DNA from: DASUPK01 sp963736685
Lineage (GTDB): Bacteria; Actinomycetota; Thermoleophilia; Solirubrobacterales; 70-9
Direction of reading: 5' to 3'
DNA length: 64,000 bases
Assembly: GCA_963736685.1 (NCBI GenBank)
Contig: CAVTPZ010000005.1
Location: 15,843-79,842, forward strand
Under the pieces are notes generated by a model. It did no database searches and was not told the DNA's origin. It was given only the letters and a program-made list of their open reading frames with translations. This document shows, one piece after another, positions 15,928 through 25,628 of this stretch. Position numbers and translations under genes: made by a program. How positions within the stretch are numbered: the stretch's first letter is position 1; each line of letters opens with the position of its first letter.

Positions 15928-17301
15928 ATGAGGGCTGGAGTTCGCGCGGGCCTCGCGCTGGCCGCAACGGTCGTCGCGCTGGCTTTCGCTGCCGCGCCCG
16001 CGGGCGCGCGGGAACGGGTGATCACCGTGCCCACGCCTCCGGCTCCAGGCCCGGCTCAGTTCAACCAGGTGACCGTCCATCAGTTCGGGCCGGCCTCGGG
16101 GAAACGCGTGTTGGTGCTGATGCCCGGCACCCAGGGCGGCGCCGGTGACTTCACCCTCGACGCCCGCTATCTGGTCAAGCGCGTCCCCGGCCTTCAGGTC
16201 TGGGCGATCGACCGCCGCACCCAGGCGCTCGAGGACACGGCCACCTTTGCCGCGGCCGACCGGGGCCAGATCCCGCTGCAGCAGGCCTTCGACTACTACC
16301 TCAACCTCCAGGGCTTCCACATCCGCGGCGCCAACGAGGATCCCTACGCCCGCGAATGGGGAATGGCGGTGGCTCTCAACGACGCGCGAGCCGTGGTCCT
16401 CAGGGCTCGCGCCCATGGACGCAGGCAGGTCGTGCTCGGGGGGCATTCGCTCGGTGCCTCGCTCACCACGGCCTACGCGGCCTGGGATTTCAACGGCCGA
16501 CCCGGTTACAAGGATCTCGCGGGACTCGTCCTGATCGACGGGGGGCTGCTCGGGAGCTTCGACGCCTACGACCTCACCCAGGCCCAACAGGCCGTCGCCG
16601 ATCTCCAGACGAGCGACCCGTTCCTCGACCTCCTGGGGATCGGGATCCCGGAGGCCGCGGGCCTGTTCGCCGAGATCGGCGGGCTCTATGCGAAGAAGGA
16701 GCCGACGGCGCCCGCGACGACGCTGCAGAGCTATCCGCTCCTCCCAGCGCAGTTCAACCCGCCGTTCCCGGTCACCAACCGGGCGCTGCTCGGCTACGCG
16801 TTCGATCGCGATTCCTCGCCCGCGGACCTGGGCCTCCTTCACATCAACGGAGGGGCGCTGGCCGGGTCAGGCAACCCGCGGGACTGGGTGGACGGAGGGG
16901 TGACTCCCGTGAGCCGGCTCGCGGAGACCTTCGGCCAGGAGCCGACGAACGCCGTCGAGTGGTACTTCCCGAAGCGTCTGACCATCGACACGAACGGCGC
17001 GGATCAGATGACGCAGAACGACGTCGCGAATTTCCTCGGCCTGCGCCTGACCCACACCCCCAAGGTGAATCTGCCGCTCTACGCGATCGCCACCGACCTC
17101 GCGGGCGCCCATGTCCTGGACGGCGCGCGCCATCTGATCGCCCGCTCGCGGATCACGAAGAAGCAGTCGAGGCTCGTCAACCGCAATCCGCAGAACAGCC
17201 ATCTCGACCCGCTGACCGCGGCGCCCAGGACCAACGCCTTCCTGAAGACGATCGTGCCGTTCCTGGACAAGAAGGTTTTCGGGGACAAGCCCAAGCGATA
17301 G
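15928..17301 (+). CDS. Secreted alpha/beta-hydrolase
   Basis: A 457-residue exported protein. Residues 1-27 are a signal peptide (LALAATVVALAFAAAPAGA). The nucleophile elbow GGHSLGAS puts Ser174 in place; NGGALAG and the final HLDPLTAAP (His) could carry the other triad residues. The start at 15928 has a GGAGGAGAGG ribosome site; an ATG at 15910 lies inside that site. It is divergent from tetR and may be under its control. Substrate unknown, perhaps a lipid or ester. Confidence 0.8.
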   Translation: MRAGVRAGLALAATVVALAFAAAPAGARERVITVPTPPAPGPAQFNQVTVHQFGPASGKRVLVLMPGTQGGAGDFTLDARYLVKRVPGLQVWAIDRRTQALEDTATFAAADRGQIPLQQAFDYYLNLQGFHIRGANEDPYAREWGMAVALNDARAVVLRARAHGRRQVVLGGHSLGASLTTAYAAWDFNGRPGYKDLAGLVLIDGGLLGSFDAYDLTQAQQAVADLQTSDPFLDLLGIGIPEAAGLFAEIGGLYAKKEPTAPATTLQSYPLLPAQFNPPFPVTNRALLGYAFDRDSSPADLGLLHINGGALAGSGNPRDWVDGGVTPVSRLAETFGQEPTNAVEWYFPKRLTIDTNGADQMTQNDVANFLGLRLTHTPKVNLPLYAIATDLAGAHVLDGARHLIARSRITKKQSRLVNRNPQNSHLDPLTAAPRTNAFLKTIVPFLDKKVFGDKPKR

Positions 17302-17401
17302 ACGGCTTCGCCATCAGGTCGCGGCCACGAGCGGCCGCCCAACATAAGTCGCTCCGGCCTTCGGCCTCCGCTCCGAAGGAGGGCGGCCTGGTGGCCGCTT
17401 A
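17302..17401. repeat. Stop-to-stop palindromic element, family B, copy 3
   Basis: Starts right after the hydrolase stop with GACGGCTTCGCCATCAGG, continues TCGCGGCCACGAGCGGCCGC, ACATAAGTCGCTCCGG and ends GGGCGGCCTGGTGGCCGCTTA, the last three bases being the stop codon of the convergent acyl-CoA dehydrogenase. GCGGCC/GGCCGC arms allow a multi-branched hairpin. Confidence 0.75.
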
Positions 17402-19159
17402 GTCTTCGAAGAGCGCGTAGCCGTAGCTGCCGCGCTTGTACGCGAGCTTCGCGATCGCCGTCATCCGCTCGTCGTCATTCGACTCGATCTGGTCGAAGCG
17501 CGAGTCGACCCGGGTCGCGGCGCGCGTGCAGAAGGTGTCCGCGATGTAGCGCTCCTGGCCCGACGGCTCCACGCCCTGGTCCTCGAAGACCTGGCTGACC
17601 CGGGAGATCAGGGCCACCTGGGCGTAGATGTCGGCGAGGTTGTCCGCCAGGCGCTTCTGCTGGAACTGGCGCTCGACGATCCCCTTCTTGTTGTCCCGGA
17701 GCAGCTTCTCGGTGACGCCGGCCAGGCGCTTCACCTGTTCGGAGACAGCATCGGCGTGCTCGGAGAGGTTCTCGTGGGCCCTGGTGATCTTGTCCGGCCG
17801 CACCTCGCGCTGGATCCGGTCGCTCGCGTAGTCGACGAGCACGCCGATCGAGCTGATCGGGGAGCCCAGCTCGATGCCTGAGAGACCCTCGAGCTTCTCA
17901 CCGACCGGCTTGAATCCGCCCAGGGCGACGAAGGCCCGCAGGACGTCGTTGGCGCCCTCGAAAATCGGATAGATGCGCGTGTCGCGCAGGATCTTCTCGT
18001 AGGGGCGGTCGCGCATGTAGCCCTCGCCGCCGGCCAGCTGGAGCGCGCGATTTGCCGCGTACCAGAGGAACTCCGTCCCGGAGACCTTGCAGATCGCGGA
18101 TTCCAGCGAGTAATCCGGGACCCCGGAGTCCACCAGTCCGCAGGTCAGGTAGCACATGGACTCGAGCCCGAAGAGGTGCGTGACCATCCAGCCGATCTTG
18201 TCCTGGACCAGTTCGAAGTCGGCGAGCGGGCGGCCGAACTGCCGGCGCTCCTTGACGTGGTCGATCGCCAGGTCGAGCAGCTTCTTGGCCCCGCCGACCG
18301 AGCCGGTCCCGAGGCCGATGCGCCCGTTGTTGAGGATCTGCATCGCGACGCGGAAGCCCTGGCCGGGGTCGCCGAGCACGTTCTCGGGCGGCACCCGGAC
18401 GTCGTTGAAGCGAAGCCGGCGCAGGTCGTTGGCCTGCAGGCCCATCGTGTCGAAGCGCTCGCCGACCTCGAGGCCCTTCATCCGCTTCTCGAGGATGAGC
18501 GCGATGTGGCGATCCTCGCCGTCGATCTCGGCGCGGGCGAAGGTCGTGATCACGTCGGCGCGCGAGCCGTTCCCGATGTAGCGCTTCTCCCCGTTCAGCA
18601 CCCAGGCGCCGTCGGGCTGCTGCACCGCCCGCGATTGCACGTTGTAGGCGTCCGAGCCGGCCTCGGGCTCGGTGAGGGCGAACGCGGCCAGCTTCCTGCC
18701 CGTCGCGAGGTCGGGCAGCCAGCGTTCCTTCTGCTCGTCCGTCCCGAAGAGCGAGATGCCCTTGAAGCCGATCGACTGGTGGACGCCGAGGACGATCGCC
18801 AGGGTGGCGTCGATCTGGCCGACGGTCTCGAAGACTCGCGCGTAACCCGTCTGCGAGAGGCCCTGGCCGCCGTACGCCGGGTCCACGTATAGACCGAGGG
18901 CGCCGATCTCGCCGAGGTCGCGGAGGACCTCGTCGGGGATCCAGCGCTCCTCCTCGGCCCTGCGCGCGTCGTAGTGCTCGGCGCAGTAGTCCCGGATGCG
19001 GTGATTGAGATCCCGGATCCGGTCCTGCTCGTCGGCATCGGTCGCCGGCCAGGGGAAGACGAGCTCCTCGTGGATCTCGCCGAGGAACAGCGATTTGGCG
19101 AACGAGGAGACACCCTCCTCACTCTCCGCCTTCCTCGGGATCGCTTCGCGGACAGCCAT
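17399..19159 (-). CDS. Acyl-CoA dehydrogenase, long VLCAD-like type
   Basis: Flavin enzyme that makes the first double bond in fatty-acyl-CoA oxidation. The family signature ALTEPEAGSDA, the FAD/substrate stretch FNDVRVPPENVLG and the segment IYPIFEGANDVLR (catalytic Glu) are present. 586 aa is longer than the usual 380, with a C-terminal helical extension of about 150 residues as in VLCAD/ACAD9. The ATG at 19159 was chosen; 15 upstream codons are unsupported. Its stop coincides with the edge of family B copy 3. Confidence 0.9.
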   Translation of the reverse strand: MAVREAIPRKAESEEGVSSFAKSLFLGEIHEELVFPWPATDADEQDRIRDLNHRIRDYCAEHYDARRAEEERWIPDEVLRDLGEIGALGLYVDPAYGGQGLSQTGYARVFETVGQIDATLAIVLGVHQSIGFKGISLFGTDEQKERWLPDLATGRKLAAFALTEPEAGSDAYNVQSRAVQQPDGAWVLNGEKRYIGNGSRADVITTFARAEIDGEDRHIALILEKRMKGLEVGERFDTMGLQANDLRRLRFNDVRVPPENVLGDPGQGFRVAMQILNNGRIGLGTGSVGGAKKLLDLAIDHVKERRQFGRPLADFELVQDKIGWMVTHLFGLESMCYLTCGLVDSGVPDYSLESAICKVSGTEFLWYAANRALQLAGGEGYMRDRPYEKILRDTRIYPIFEGANDVLRAFVALGGFKPVGEKLEGLSGIELGSPISSIGVLVDYASDRIQREVRPDKITRAHENLSEHADAVSEQVKRLAGVTEKLLRDNKKGIVERQFQQKRLADNLADIYAQVALISRVSQVFEDQGVEPSGQERYIADTFCTRAATRVDSRFDQIESNDDERMTAIAKLAYKRGSYGYALFED

Positions 19160-19185
19160 GAGGTCGAGACAGTACCCAGGGAGCG

Positions 19186-20491
19186 TCAGGGAGCAACCAC
19201 CCACACGGCGAACAGCGCGCTGCAGACGCCGAGCAGCAGGCCGAATGCCCAGAGCAGCTGCCGAACCCGCCTGTGCTCGTGCGCCCAGAGGGCCAGGGCT
19301 ATCCAGAGGGGAAACAGCACGAGCTCGAACCGCGGCAACGACAGCAATGCGGACCCATGGGCAGGAACCGAGAGGGGTAGGGCGAGCCCGGACGCGGCGT
19401 AGGCGGCGTACGCCGGAGTGAGACGGCGGGCGGACTCGTAGGTGAGCCAGATGCCCACCAGCATGAAGCCGCAGAGGACGACTTCACGGACGTCGAGCCA
19501 CTCGCCCGGAATGCCGCGGCTCTGCGGCGGCACGTTCCGCCCGACTCCCGGCAGCAGAAGCTCCACGGCGCTGCGTACGCCGCTCCACAAGCCGCCTGCG
19601 ATTCCCCCGAGCGGCACGAAGTTCCGGTGCCAGGCGGCCTGGGCGGAGAAGACCGACAGGGGATCCCCGGTCGCGAGGGCCAGGTATGCGACGTAGAGGA
19701 GGAGGCCCGCCGGCACGCCGAGCAGGATCCAGAGAAAGTCCGGGCGCGGCCGGTAGCGCGGACGAAGGCCGATGGCCGGTGAGGTCTCCTGGCGGTCGGC
19801 CCGCGGTCCCCACAGGTAGATGACCACGAGCGGCACCAAGCAGCAGCACCCCGCCGCTGCGCGATGTCGCGGCGAGTGCTCCGAGCAGGCCGGCTAGTGG
19901 CCACCGCGCGAGCCGTGCTGAATAGAGCGAGCCGATCGAGAGCAGGAGAAAGAGGGACTCGGAGTAGACGGCCGAGAGGACGATCGCCCCGGGAAACCAG
20001 GCGGCGAGCCAGACGGTCGTGCGGGCATGGGCGAGTCCGAAGTCCAGCGCAACCAGCCGGTGCAGGAGGTAGAGGGCCCCCAGGGAGCACGTGCAGGAGA
20101 TCAGGATGCCGGTGACGAGGGTCAGCCCGACCGTGCCGTTGACGAGGGAGAGGAGCGCCGGGAGGAGGGGGAAGAACGCCGGTCTGGCCCCGACGTCGTA
20201 TCCCTCGTGACCGATGGTCACGTACCAGGCCGAATCGAAGCGGGCGCCCGGGGCGACGAGCAGGTTGGCGAAATCGTTGTCGTGAAACGGCCGAGTGATC
20301 CCGTAGGGGTCCAGCCTCACGGCGACGTCGGTTGCCCACCCGAAGATGAGGATCGCGACGATCGCCGCCGCCCAGACGACGGTGCGAGATGACCAGAACG
20401 CCGCCCATGCATCGCGGAGGGCCACACGGCGCGCTTCGCTGAGGCGAGGAATCGCCCAGAGCTCGGCGGTCTCGACGTCTGGCGGGGGCAT
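19186..20491 (-). pseudogene. PIG-V-like mannosyltransferase, frameshifted
   Basis: Polytopic membrane glycosyltransferase in two overlapping frames. The N-terminal part (from ATG at 20491) has a membrane anchor and the family motif RFDSAWYVTIGHEGYD, then FFPLLPALL and LSAVYSESLFLLLSIGSLY. The C-terminal part continues in the next frame from VPLVVIYLWGP to the stop at 19186. The break is at about 19838 in a CTGCTGCTTGGTG stretch where one extra base separates LLL from VPLVV. Proteins of this fold use polyprenyl-phosphate sugars on the outer face of the membrane. Either a recent frameshift or a sequence error. Confidence 0.7.
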
Positions 20492-20593
20492 CGGAGGGCC
20501 GGGGTGGGCGGGATCCAAGGGTGGCAACGGAGTGGGCTGCGGTGGTGAAGCTCCCGTGAATCAAGGGGTCCGGTCGTCATTAGGCTGGGAGCC

Positions 20594-21418
20594 GTGTCAG
20601 GGGTCCGCACGCTCACAGCCTGTGCCGCCGTAGCGGCGATGCTGGCTGGTTGTGGCGGTTCGTCCCACGAGACCGTCAACCCCGAGGCGATGTTGGATGC
20701 CGCTGCCGCTCACCCGGTGAAGAGCGCGAACACCGATCTCGATCTGCGCGTCGCGGTCCACGGCGTGGAGCAGCTGTCCGGGCCGCTCCGCCTGCGGCTC
20801 TCTGGCCCGTACGTGAGCGGAGCGGGCGGGATGGTCCCCCAGTTCGACTGGCGGATGAACGCGAGCGCGCTCGGGTTCCCGGTGGGCGGGCATCTCGTCT
20901 CGACAGGCGACAACGCCTTTCTGACGGTCTATGGCGACACCTATGAGGTGGGGGCCGATGCCGTGGCCTCCGCGAACGCCCGGATCGCGCAATCGCCACC
21001 GATCCATCCGCGTTCCTGGCTCGGCCATGCGCGAGTTGCCGGGCAGGGGAATGAGGGAGGTGAGGACTGCGAGAGAATCTCCGCGCCGCTGCGGGGCGAT
21101 GCGATGGCTCGCGACCTCGAGCCGCTGTTCGGCGGACTCGGGCTCACCGAGACCCCCACGGTGACCGGCAGGGCGACCGCCTGCGTGGGCTTCGACGACC
21201 GGGTTCTCCACGAGCTCGAGATCGGCGCCGTGCTGGGAGTCCCGCCGGCCGATCAGGCGGCGCTTCGGGGAGCCACCTCCATCGCCGTCGAACTCGACCT
21301 GGTGATCAGCGACGTCGGGCAGGTGCAGGAGATCTCGCCCCCGAGAGGTGGCGGAATACGGCCGATCCGCGACCTGGCGCTGACCCTCAACGACCTGGGC
21401 GTCCCCATTCCCCTGTAG
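20594..21418 (+). CDS. Lipoprotein, unknown function
   Basis: A 274-residue protein with a lipobox MLAGC (Cys20), so it should be lipidated and anchored outside the membrane. The mature part alternates strands and contains LDLRVAVHGVEQLSG and AVELDLVISDVGQVQEI, reminiscent of LppX/LprG-type lipid-binding lipoproteins, with two further cysteines that may pair. The start codon is GTG. Similarity to LppX/LprG is only suggestive. Confidence 0.65.
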   Translation: MSGVRTLTACAAVAAMLAGCGGSSHETVNPEAMLDAAAAHPVKSANTDLDLRVAVHGVEQLSGPLRLRLSGPYVSGAGGMVPQFDWRMNASALGFPVGGHLVSTGDNAFLTVYGDTYEVGADAVASANARIAQSPPIHPRSWLGHARVAGQGNEGGEDCERISAPLRGDAMARDLEPLFGGLGLTETPTVTGRATACVGFDDRVLHELEIGAVLGVPPADQAALRGATSIAVELDLVISDVGQVQEISPPRGGGIRPIRDLALTLNDLGVPIPL

Positions 21419-21443
21419 CCGCTGGGGCAATTAGGCTGCGCGC

Positions 21444-21692
21444 ATGGAATCAAGCGGTAGAAGCCCAGAGGAGCGACGGGCCGCCGCCCAGGCGCGTGCG
21501 CGAGCCCGCACCGGCGAGCCGCCCTCGACGGGCGATGAGGAGCAGCTGGGCGGGACCGGCCCCCGAGGCCCCGACGGGCCGATGGCCCATCACTACGGGG
21601 GTCCCGATGTCTACCTGCGGCGCCGGCTGCTCGCCGGCGCGGCGGTGATCGTCGTGATCGTCCTGATCTTCCTGCTCGTCGGCGGCTGTTAG
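21444..21692 (+). CDS. Small tail-anchored-type membrane protein
   Basis: 82 residues: a polar, Arg/Pro-rich N-terminus (residues 1-57), then a C-terminal helix LLAGAAVIVVIVLIFLLVGG ending in Cys. It overlaps the stop of the convergent lhgO by 4 bp. Unrecognised. Confidence 0.6.
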   Translation: MESSGRSPEERRAAAQARARARTGEPPSTGDEEQLGGTGPRGPDGPMAHHYGGPDVYLRRRLLAGAAVIVVIVLIFLLVGGC

Positions 21693-22897
21693 TCCAGCTC
21701 TGCCTCGTCGGCGATCAGCTTGGCCAGGGCGAGCGAGGACGTCGCCGCGGGGGAGGGGGCGTTCCGGACATGGAGCGCGCGCTCGGTGCGGTGGACGACG
21801 AAGTCGTCGACGAGCTTCCCGTCGCGGTCGAGGGCCTGGGCGCGGATGCCGGACGGTCCCGGCACGACGTCGCGCGCGCTGAGCTCCGGAACGAAGCGCT
21901 GCAGCTCCGAGACGAAGGAGCGTTTGCTGGCGGCGTGGCGGATCTCCGTGAGTCCCGTCCGCCAGAAGTGAGCGGCGAGGCGCCAGGTGCCCGGCCAGGT
22001 GAGGTTCGATCGCAGGTCAGCGGCGCGGATTTGGCCGAGCCCGTAGGCGTCGCGGGCGCCGACCATCAGCGCCGAGGGGCCGAGCAGGACCTCGCCGTCG
22101 ATCGTCCTGGTCAGGTGTCCGCCGAGGAAGGGGAGGTCGGGATCAGGGACGGGATAGATGCTGGCTCGCACCAGATCGCGCCGCTCGGGACGGAGGCGAA
22201 GGTAACCGCCCCTGAACGGAACGATCCGCGGCTCGGCGGGCGCCCCGGACGCGACCGCTAGACGGTCCGACCAGGCGCCGGCGCAGCTGACCACAAAGCC
22301 GGCGCGCGTCGTGCCCAGCTCGTGCTCGACGGCGATGCCGTCGCCGCGGGCGCTCAGGCGCCGCACCCCGGCGCCCGTGACGACGCTTCCGCCGGCCCGC
22401 TCCACGTCGGCCGCGTACGACTCGGCGACGCGTAGGAAGTCCACGACCCCGGTCTCGGGGGAGTGCAGGGCGGCGACCCCTCGAGCGTGTGGCTCTATCC
22501 CCGTGATCTCATCCGCCCCGATCCGGCGCAGCCCGGGCACCCGGTTCTCTCGGCCGCGCCGCTCGAGCTCGTCGAGCCTGGGCAGCTCCGACTCGTCGGC
22601 GGCGATGATCAGCTTGCCCTCGCGGCGCGCCTCGATCCCGCGTTCGTCGCAATAGGCGTAGAGCAGGCGGGCGCCCTCGACGCAGAGCTGCGCCTTCAGC
22701 GAGCCGGGCGCGTAGTAGATGCCACCGTGGATCACGCCGCTGGAGTGGGAGGTCTGGTGGGCGCCCAGCCGGTCCTCGCGCTCGAGCACGCAGAGCGTGG
22801 AGTCCGGACGCCGGATCAGGAGCTCCCGCGCGACGGCCAGCCCCACGATCCCTCCGCCGATTACGACGACGTCACAGTTGTCGGGCGGAACGGCCAT
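21689..22897 (-). CDS. lhgO: L-2-hydroxyglutarate oxidase
   Basis: FAD-dependent oxidase (DAO fold) that converts L-2-hydroxyglutarate to 2-oxoglutarate, a metabolite-repair or lysine-catabolism step. The Rossmann motif VVVIGGGIVGLAVARELL is at residues 10-27, followed by HQTSHSSGVIHGGIYYAPGS, a hallmark of LhgO. 402 aa is full length. It is divergent from the DNA ligase gene. Confidence 0.9.
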   Translation of the reverse strand: MAVPPDNCDVVVIGGGIVGLAVARELLIRRPDSTLCVLEREDRLGAHQTSHSSGVIHGGIYYAPGSLKAQLCVEGARLLYAYCDERGIEARREGKLIIAADESELPRLDELERRGRENRVPGLRRIGADEITGIEPHARGVAALHSPETGVVDFLRVAESYAADVERAGGSVVTGAGVRRLSARGDGIAVEHELGTTRAGFVVSCAGAWSDRLAVASGAPAEPRIVPFRGGYLRLRPERRDLVRASIYPVPDPDLPFLGGHLTRTIDGEVLLGPSALMVGARDAYGLGQIRAADLRSNLTWPGTWRLAAHFWRTGLTEIRHAASKRSFVSELQRFVPELSARDVVPGPSGIRAQALDRDGKLVDDFVVHRTERALHVRNAPSPAATSSLALAKLIADEAELD

Positions 22898-22931
22898 TGG
22901 ACCGATGCTATGCCGCGACTAGGATCGCGTC

Positions 22932-23900
22932 GTGGCACTCCCCCTGAAGCCGCCGATCCAGCCGCAGCTCGCTCTCTCGCGCAAGGTCCTGCCGGAGGGC
23001 GAGGACTGGGTCTACGAGCCGAAGTACGACGGCTTCCGCGCGCTCGCCTTCGTCGACGGCGACGAGGTCTACCTGCAGTCGCGCGGAGGCAAGCCGCTGC
23101 GCCGCTATTTCCCCGAGGTCGAGTTCCCCGAGGGCCGCTATGTCCTCGACGGCGAGTTGGTGATCCTCGGCGATGACGGGCACGAGGAGTTCGACCTGTT
23201 GCAGAACCGGCTCCATCCGGCGGAGTCCCGGGTGAAGATGCTGGCGGAGAAGACGCCGGCCCTGTTCCGCGCCTTCGACCTGCTGGCCGTCGATCGACGC
23301 AAGTTGATGGGCAAGCCGTTCGTGGAGCGGCGTGGCGAGCTCGAGGAGCTGATCGCTGCGGCTCCGGGCCGCAAGAAGAGGGCGTCGGGCTCCGTGGAGC
23401 TGACGCCGCTCTACAAGACGGCGAGAAGCGCCGAGCCCCTGCTGCTCTCGGGCGAGGGCGTGATCGCGAAGGAGCGTGACGCGATCTACCGGCCCGGCAA
23501 GCGGAAGGGCATGGTGAAGATCAAGCGCGTCCGGACGATCGACTGTGTGGTGATGGGATGGCGGCCCGGCAAGCACGCCGGCACGGTCGGCTCGCTGATC
23601 CTCGGCCTCTACGAGAAGGGGAAGCTGCGTCCGATCGGGCACACCTCCGGGCTGAAGGCGAAGGAGAAGAAGGAGCTCGTGAAGACCCTGAAGCCCTACG
23701 AGACCGGTGAGCGAGGGTCCGGCGACCCGAGCCGCTGGGATGCCGACCGAGACCTCGAGTGGTACTCGCTGCGGCCGGAGCTGGTGGTCGAGGTGACCTA
23801 CGACCACACGAGCGGCGGCCGCATCCGCCACGGCTCGAAGATCGTCCGCTGGCGCGACGACAAGGCGCCGAAGGACTGCAAGATCGATCAGCTGATCTGA
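22932..23900 (+). CDS. ATP-dependent DNA ligase (LigC-like)
   Basis: Seals DNA nicks using ATP. The adenylation motif KYDGFRA puts the nucleophile at Lys31; RGGKPLRRYFPE, VLDGELV and the motif V/VI region GVIAKERDAIYRPGKRKGMVKIK are present, followed by an OB fold (DCVVMGWRPGK...). 322 aa, ligase only, without polymerase or nuclease domains. A separate LigD-type polymerase gene lies 1.7 kb away; together they would make a split end-joining pair. Ku is not in the window. Confidence 0.9.
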   Translation: MALPLKPPIQPQLALSRKVLPEGEDWVYEPKYDGFRALAFVDGDEVYLQSRGGKPLRRYFPEVEFPEGRYVLDGELVILGDDGHEEFDLLQNRLHPAESRVKMLAEKTPALFRAFDLLAVDRRKLMGKPFVERRGELEELIAAAPGRKKRASGSVELTPLYKTARSAEPLLLSGEGVIAKERDAIYRPGKRKGMVKIKRVRTIDCVVMGWRPGKHAGTVGSLILGLYEKGKLRPIGHTSGLKAKEKKELVKTLKPYETGERGSGDPSRWDADRDLEWYSLRPELVVEVTYDHTSGGRIRHGSKIVRWRDDKAPKDCKIDQLI

Positions 23901-23907
23901 GCTGCAC

Positions 23908-24645
23908 TCAGCGCGGCGGGCCCCAGGAGATGACGTGGGTCGGCGTGACCGCGTGGAGGATGTGCGGCCAGACGTAGACCTCCCAGGTGGCGGCGACGAT
24001 CAGCATCGGAACGGCCACGGCGACGGTGACGAAGGTGGCGGCGAGAAGCTGATCCCACTCTCCCTTCCGGCTGGCGATGGTCCAAGCCGCGAGCGGCAGG
24101 AAGACCGCCGTCAGCTCCAGCAGGGCGTGGGGGAGGGCGGTGACTACGAGCAGCGGGACCGAGATGCCGAGGTCCCAGGAGATCGTCGAGCCGACCAGCC
24201 CGAGCGCGATCGTCTGGGTGAAGAGGGAGAAACAGGTCACGCCGATCACCCAGGCGAAGGCGATCGGCCTCGCCTTTTCGTGGACCAGGCGGGAGAAGCC
24301 GGTGTGGCGCTCGGCGGTCAGGGGCAGGGCGGCCCCGGCGATGAAGCCGGCCACGCAGGCGAAGGCGTGCAACGCCAGCACGAGTGAGTTGCGGCCCAGA
24401 ACTCCCAGAACGCGGTCGGGGCTCGCCCCGCCGTGGGCGGTAGGGCCGTAGTGAAAGCCGTAGTCGGGCGTCAGCAGGGTGGCGGCCACGGTCACCGCCG
24501 CGAGCAGCCCGAGCGCGATCAGCGCGGCGCCCACCAACCAGGTGCGGAGGACCGGCCACGGATTCTCACCCCACCCCTCGAGGATGGAGCGGGTCCGGCG
24601 CATGCCGTGGACGAGGACGTACTGGTTCGCATCCATGCCCTCCAC
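23908..24645 (-). CDS. SpoIIM-like (DUF95) membrane protein
   Basis: A 245-residue protein with about six membrane helices. The blocks RNSLVLALHAFACVAGFIAG and PHALLELTAVFLPLAAWT are close to the stage II sporulation protein M family, which in non-sporulating bacteria has no defined role. The gene is convergent with the ligase gene and follows, 25 nt downstream, the AbiEi/DUF559 gene on the same strand. Confidence 0.7.
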   Translation of the reverse strand: MEGMDANQYVLVHGMRRTRSILEGWGENPWPVLRTWLVGAALIALGLLAAVTVAATLLTPDYGFHYGPTAHGGASPDRVLGVLGRNSLVLALHAFACVAGFIAGAALPLTAERHTGFSRLVHEKARPIAFAWVIGVTCFSLFTQTIALGLVGSTISWDLGISVPLLVVTALPHALLELTAVFLPLAAWTIASRKGEWDQLLAATFVTVAVAVPMLIVAATWEVYVWPHILHAVTPTHVISWGPPR

Positions 24646-24670
24646 CCATCGGCCCGCGCCCGGGCCGGCA

Positions 24671-25564
24671 TTAGGGCCGAAGCAGGGTGCGGAGATCGGT
24701 GACCATCGGCTCGGGGTTCTCGATCACATCGGCCCACGTGTAGCGCCGGAACTCGTCGCCGCGGGCCCGGGCCTCGCGCTCGCGTCGCCGGTCCTGTTCC
24801 CAGGAGTGGCGGGTGTGGTGGTAGCGGTAGCGCTCGAGCTCGACCGTCAGCCGGTGCTCTGGCCAGCGGCAGTCCACGCGGTGATTGCCGGCCGGCAGGT
24901 TGGTCTCGGGAGGCGGGAGGCCCGCATCGCGAACAACGGCGATGAAGGCAGACTCCAGGCGGCTCAGGGTGACCGGGACGTCTCCCCAGAGGACGCGCCG
25001 GAGCCGCCGGGCCCCGGGCCAATTGTGGCGGCGGGCGAGGATCGCCTCCACCGGGCCGGGAGTGATCCGAAAACGGACCTCGGCCTCGTGGACGGCGCGA
25101 GCCAACTCCGGTTCCGAGAGCACGCCGGCAAGGTCGACGAGAGTGCGCGGGACGGTTGTGACCGGGATGTCTCGCCAGATCGCTCGGTCGATGAGGTCGG
25201 TTCGGCGAGCACGCCGGGCGATCACACCCTTGGGCCGTCGCTGTGTGTCGGTCAGAACTTCTGGCGATGAGGGAGCGCGCCTGAGGAGGCCGAGGAGATG
25301 CGCAGCGGCTCTCCCGGCGAGGAGCGATCGGTCGCCGCAGGCTTTGACCGCGGCCATGTAGCGGGCTTCGAGGCTCGGGGCTGCGTGGCCCACCCGGAAC
25401 ACACCTCGATGAATGGGGATCAGACTGCCGCCGTGTATTCGCGACTTGATTTCGGCGCTCGTCACCCCGGCGGTCAGGAGCTCGCCGCGAGTCACGACAC
25501 CGTGTGCCCCGGCCGCCAACTCAGCAAGGATTTCCTGGACTGTCCTGCTCTGGGGTCGCACCAC
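24671..25564 (-). CDS. AbiEi-type antitoxin / DUF559 nuclease-fold protein
   Basis: 297 residues. The N-terminal part (LAAGAHGVVTRGELLTAGVT, SRIHGGSLIPIHRGVFRVG) is the winged-helix and core of the AbiEi antitoxin family; PVTTVPRTLVDLAGVL follows. The C-terminal part (LPAGNHRVDCRWPEHRLTVELE...RRREREARARGDEFRRYTW) is Vsr/DUF559-like with D-x-E/L-E residues of a PD-(D/E)XK nuclease. No AbiEii toxin gene is adjacent. Such proteins are numerous in this class of bacteria and need not be antitoxins. Confidence 0.75.
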   Translation of the reverse strand: MVRPQSRTVQEILAELAAGAHGVVTRGELLTAGVTSAEIKSRIHGGSLIPIHRGVFRVGHAAPSLEARYMAAVKACGDRSLLAGRAAAHLLGLLRRAPSSPEVLTDTQRRPKGVIARRARRTDLIDRAIWRDIPVTTVPRTLVDLAGVLSEPELARAVHEAEVRFRITPGPVEAILARRHNWPGARRLRRVLWGDVPVTLSRLESAFIAVVRDAGLPPPETNLPAGNHRVDCRWPEHRLTVELERYRYHHTRHSWEQDRRREREARARGDEFRRYTWADVIENPEPMVTDLRTLLRP

Positions 25565-25628
25565 GACCCCTAATCAGGACGGTCCGCTGATTCGCCCCGG
25601 TCAGCGCTCCGTCACAGCCGGTCTTGAC

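Noticed and set aside
19830..19845. Programmed ribosomal frameshift in the PIG-V-like gene
   Set aside because: No classic slippery heptamer or downstream pseudoknot is evident; an indel is simpler.
22908..23831. 307-codon minus-strand frame opposite the DNA ligase gene
   Set aside because: Exactly antisense to a gene with all ligase motifs; composition reflects the reverse of codon usage in the real gene.
24671..25564. Complete AbiE toxin-antitoxin system
   Set aside because: Only the AbiEi-type protein is present; the neighbours are a SpoIIM-like membrane protein and LigD polymerase, no nucleotidyltransferase toxin.
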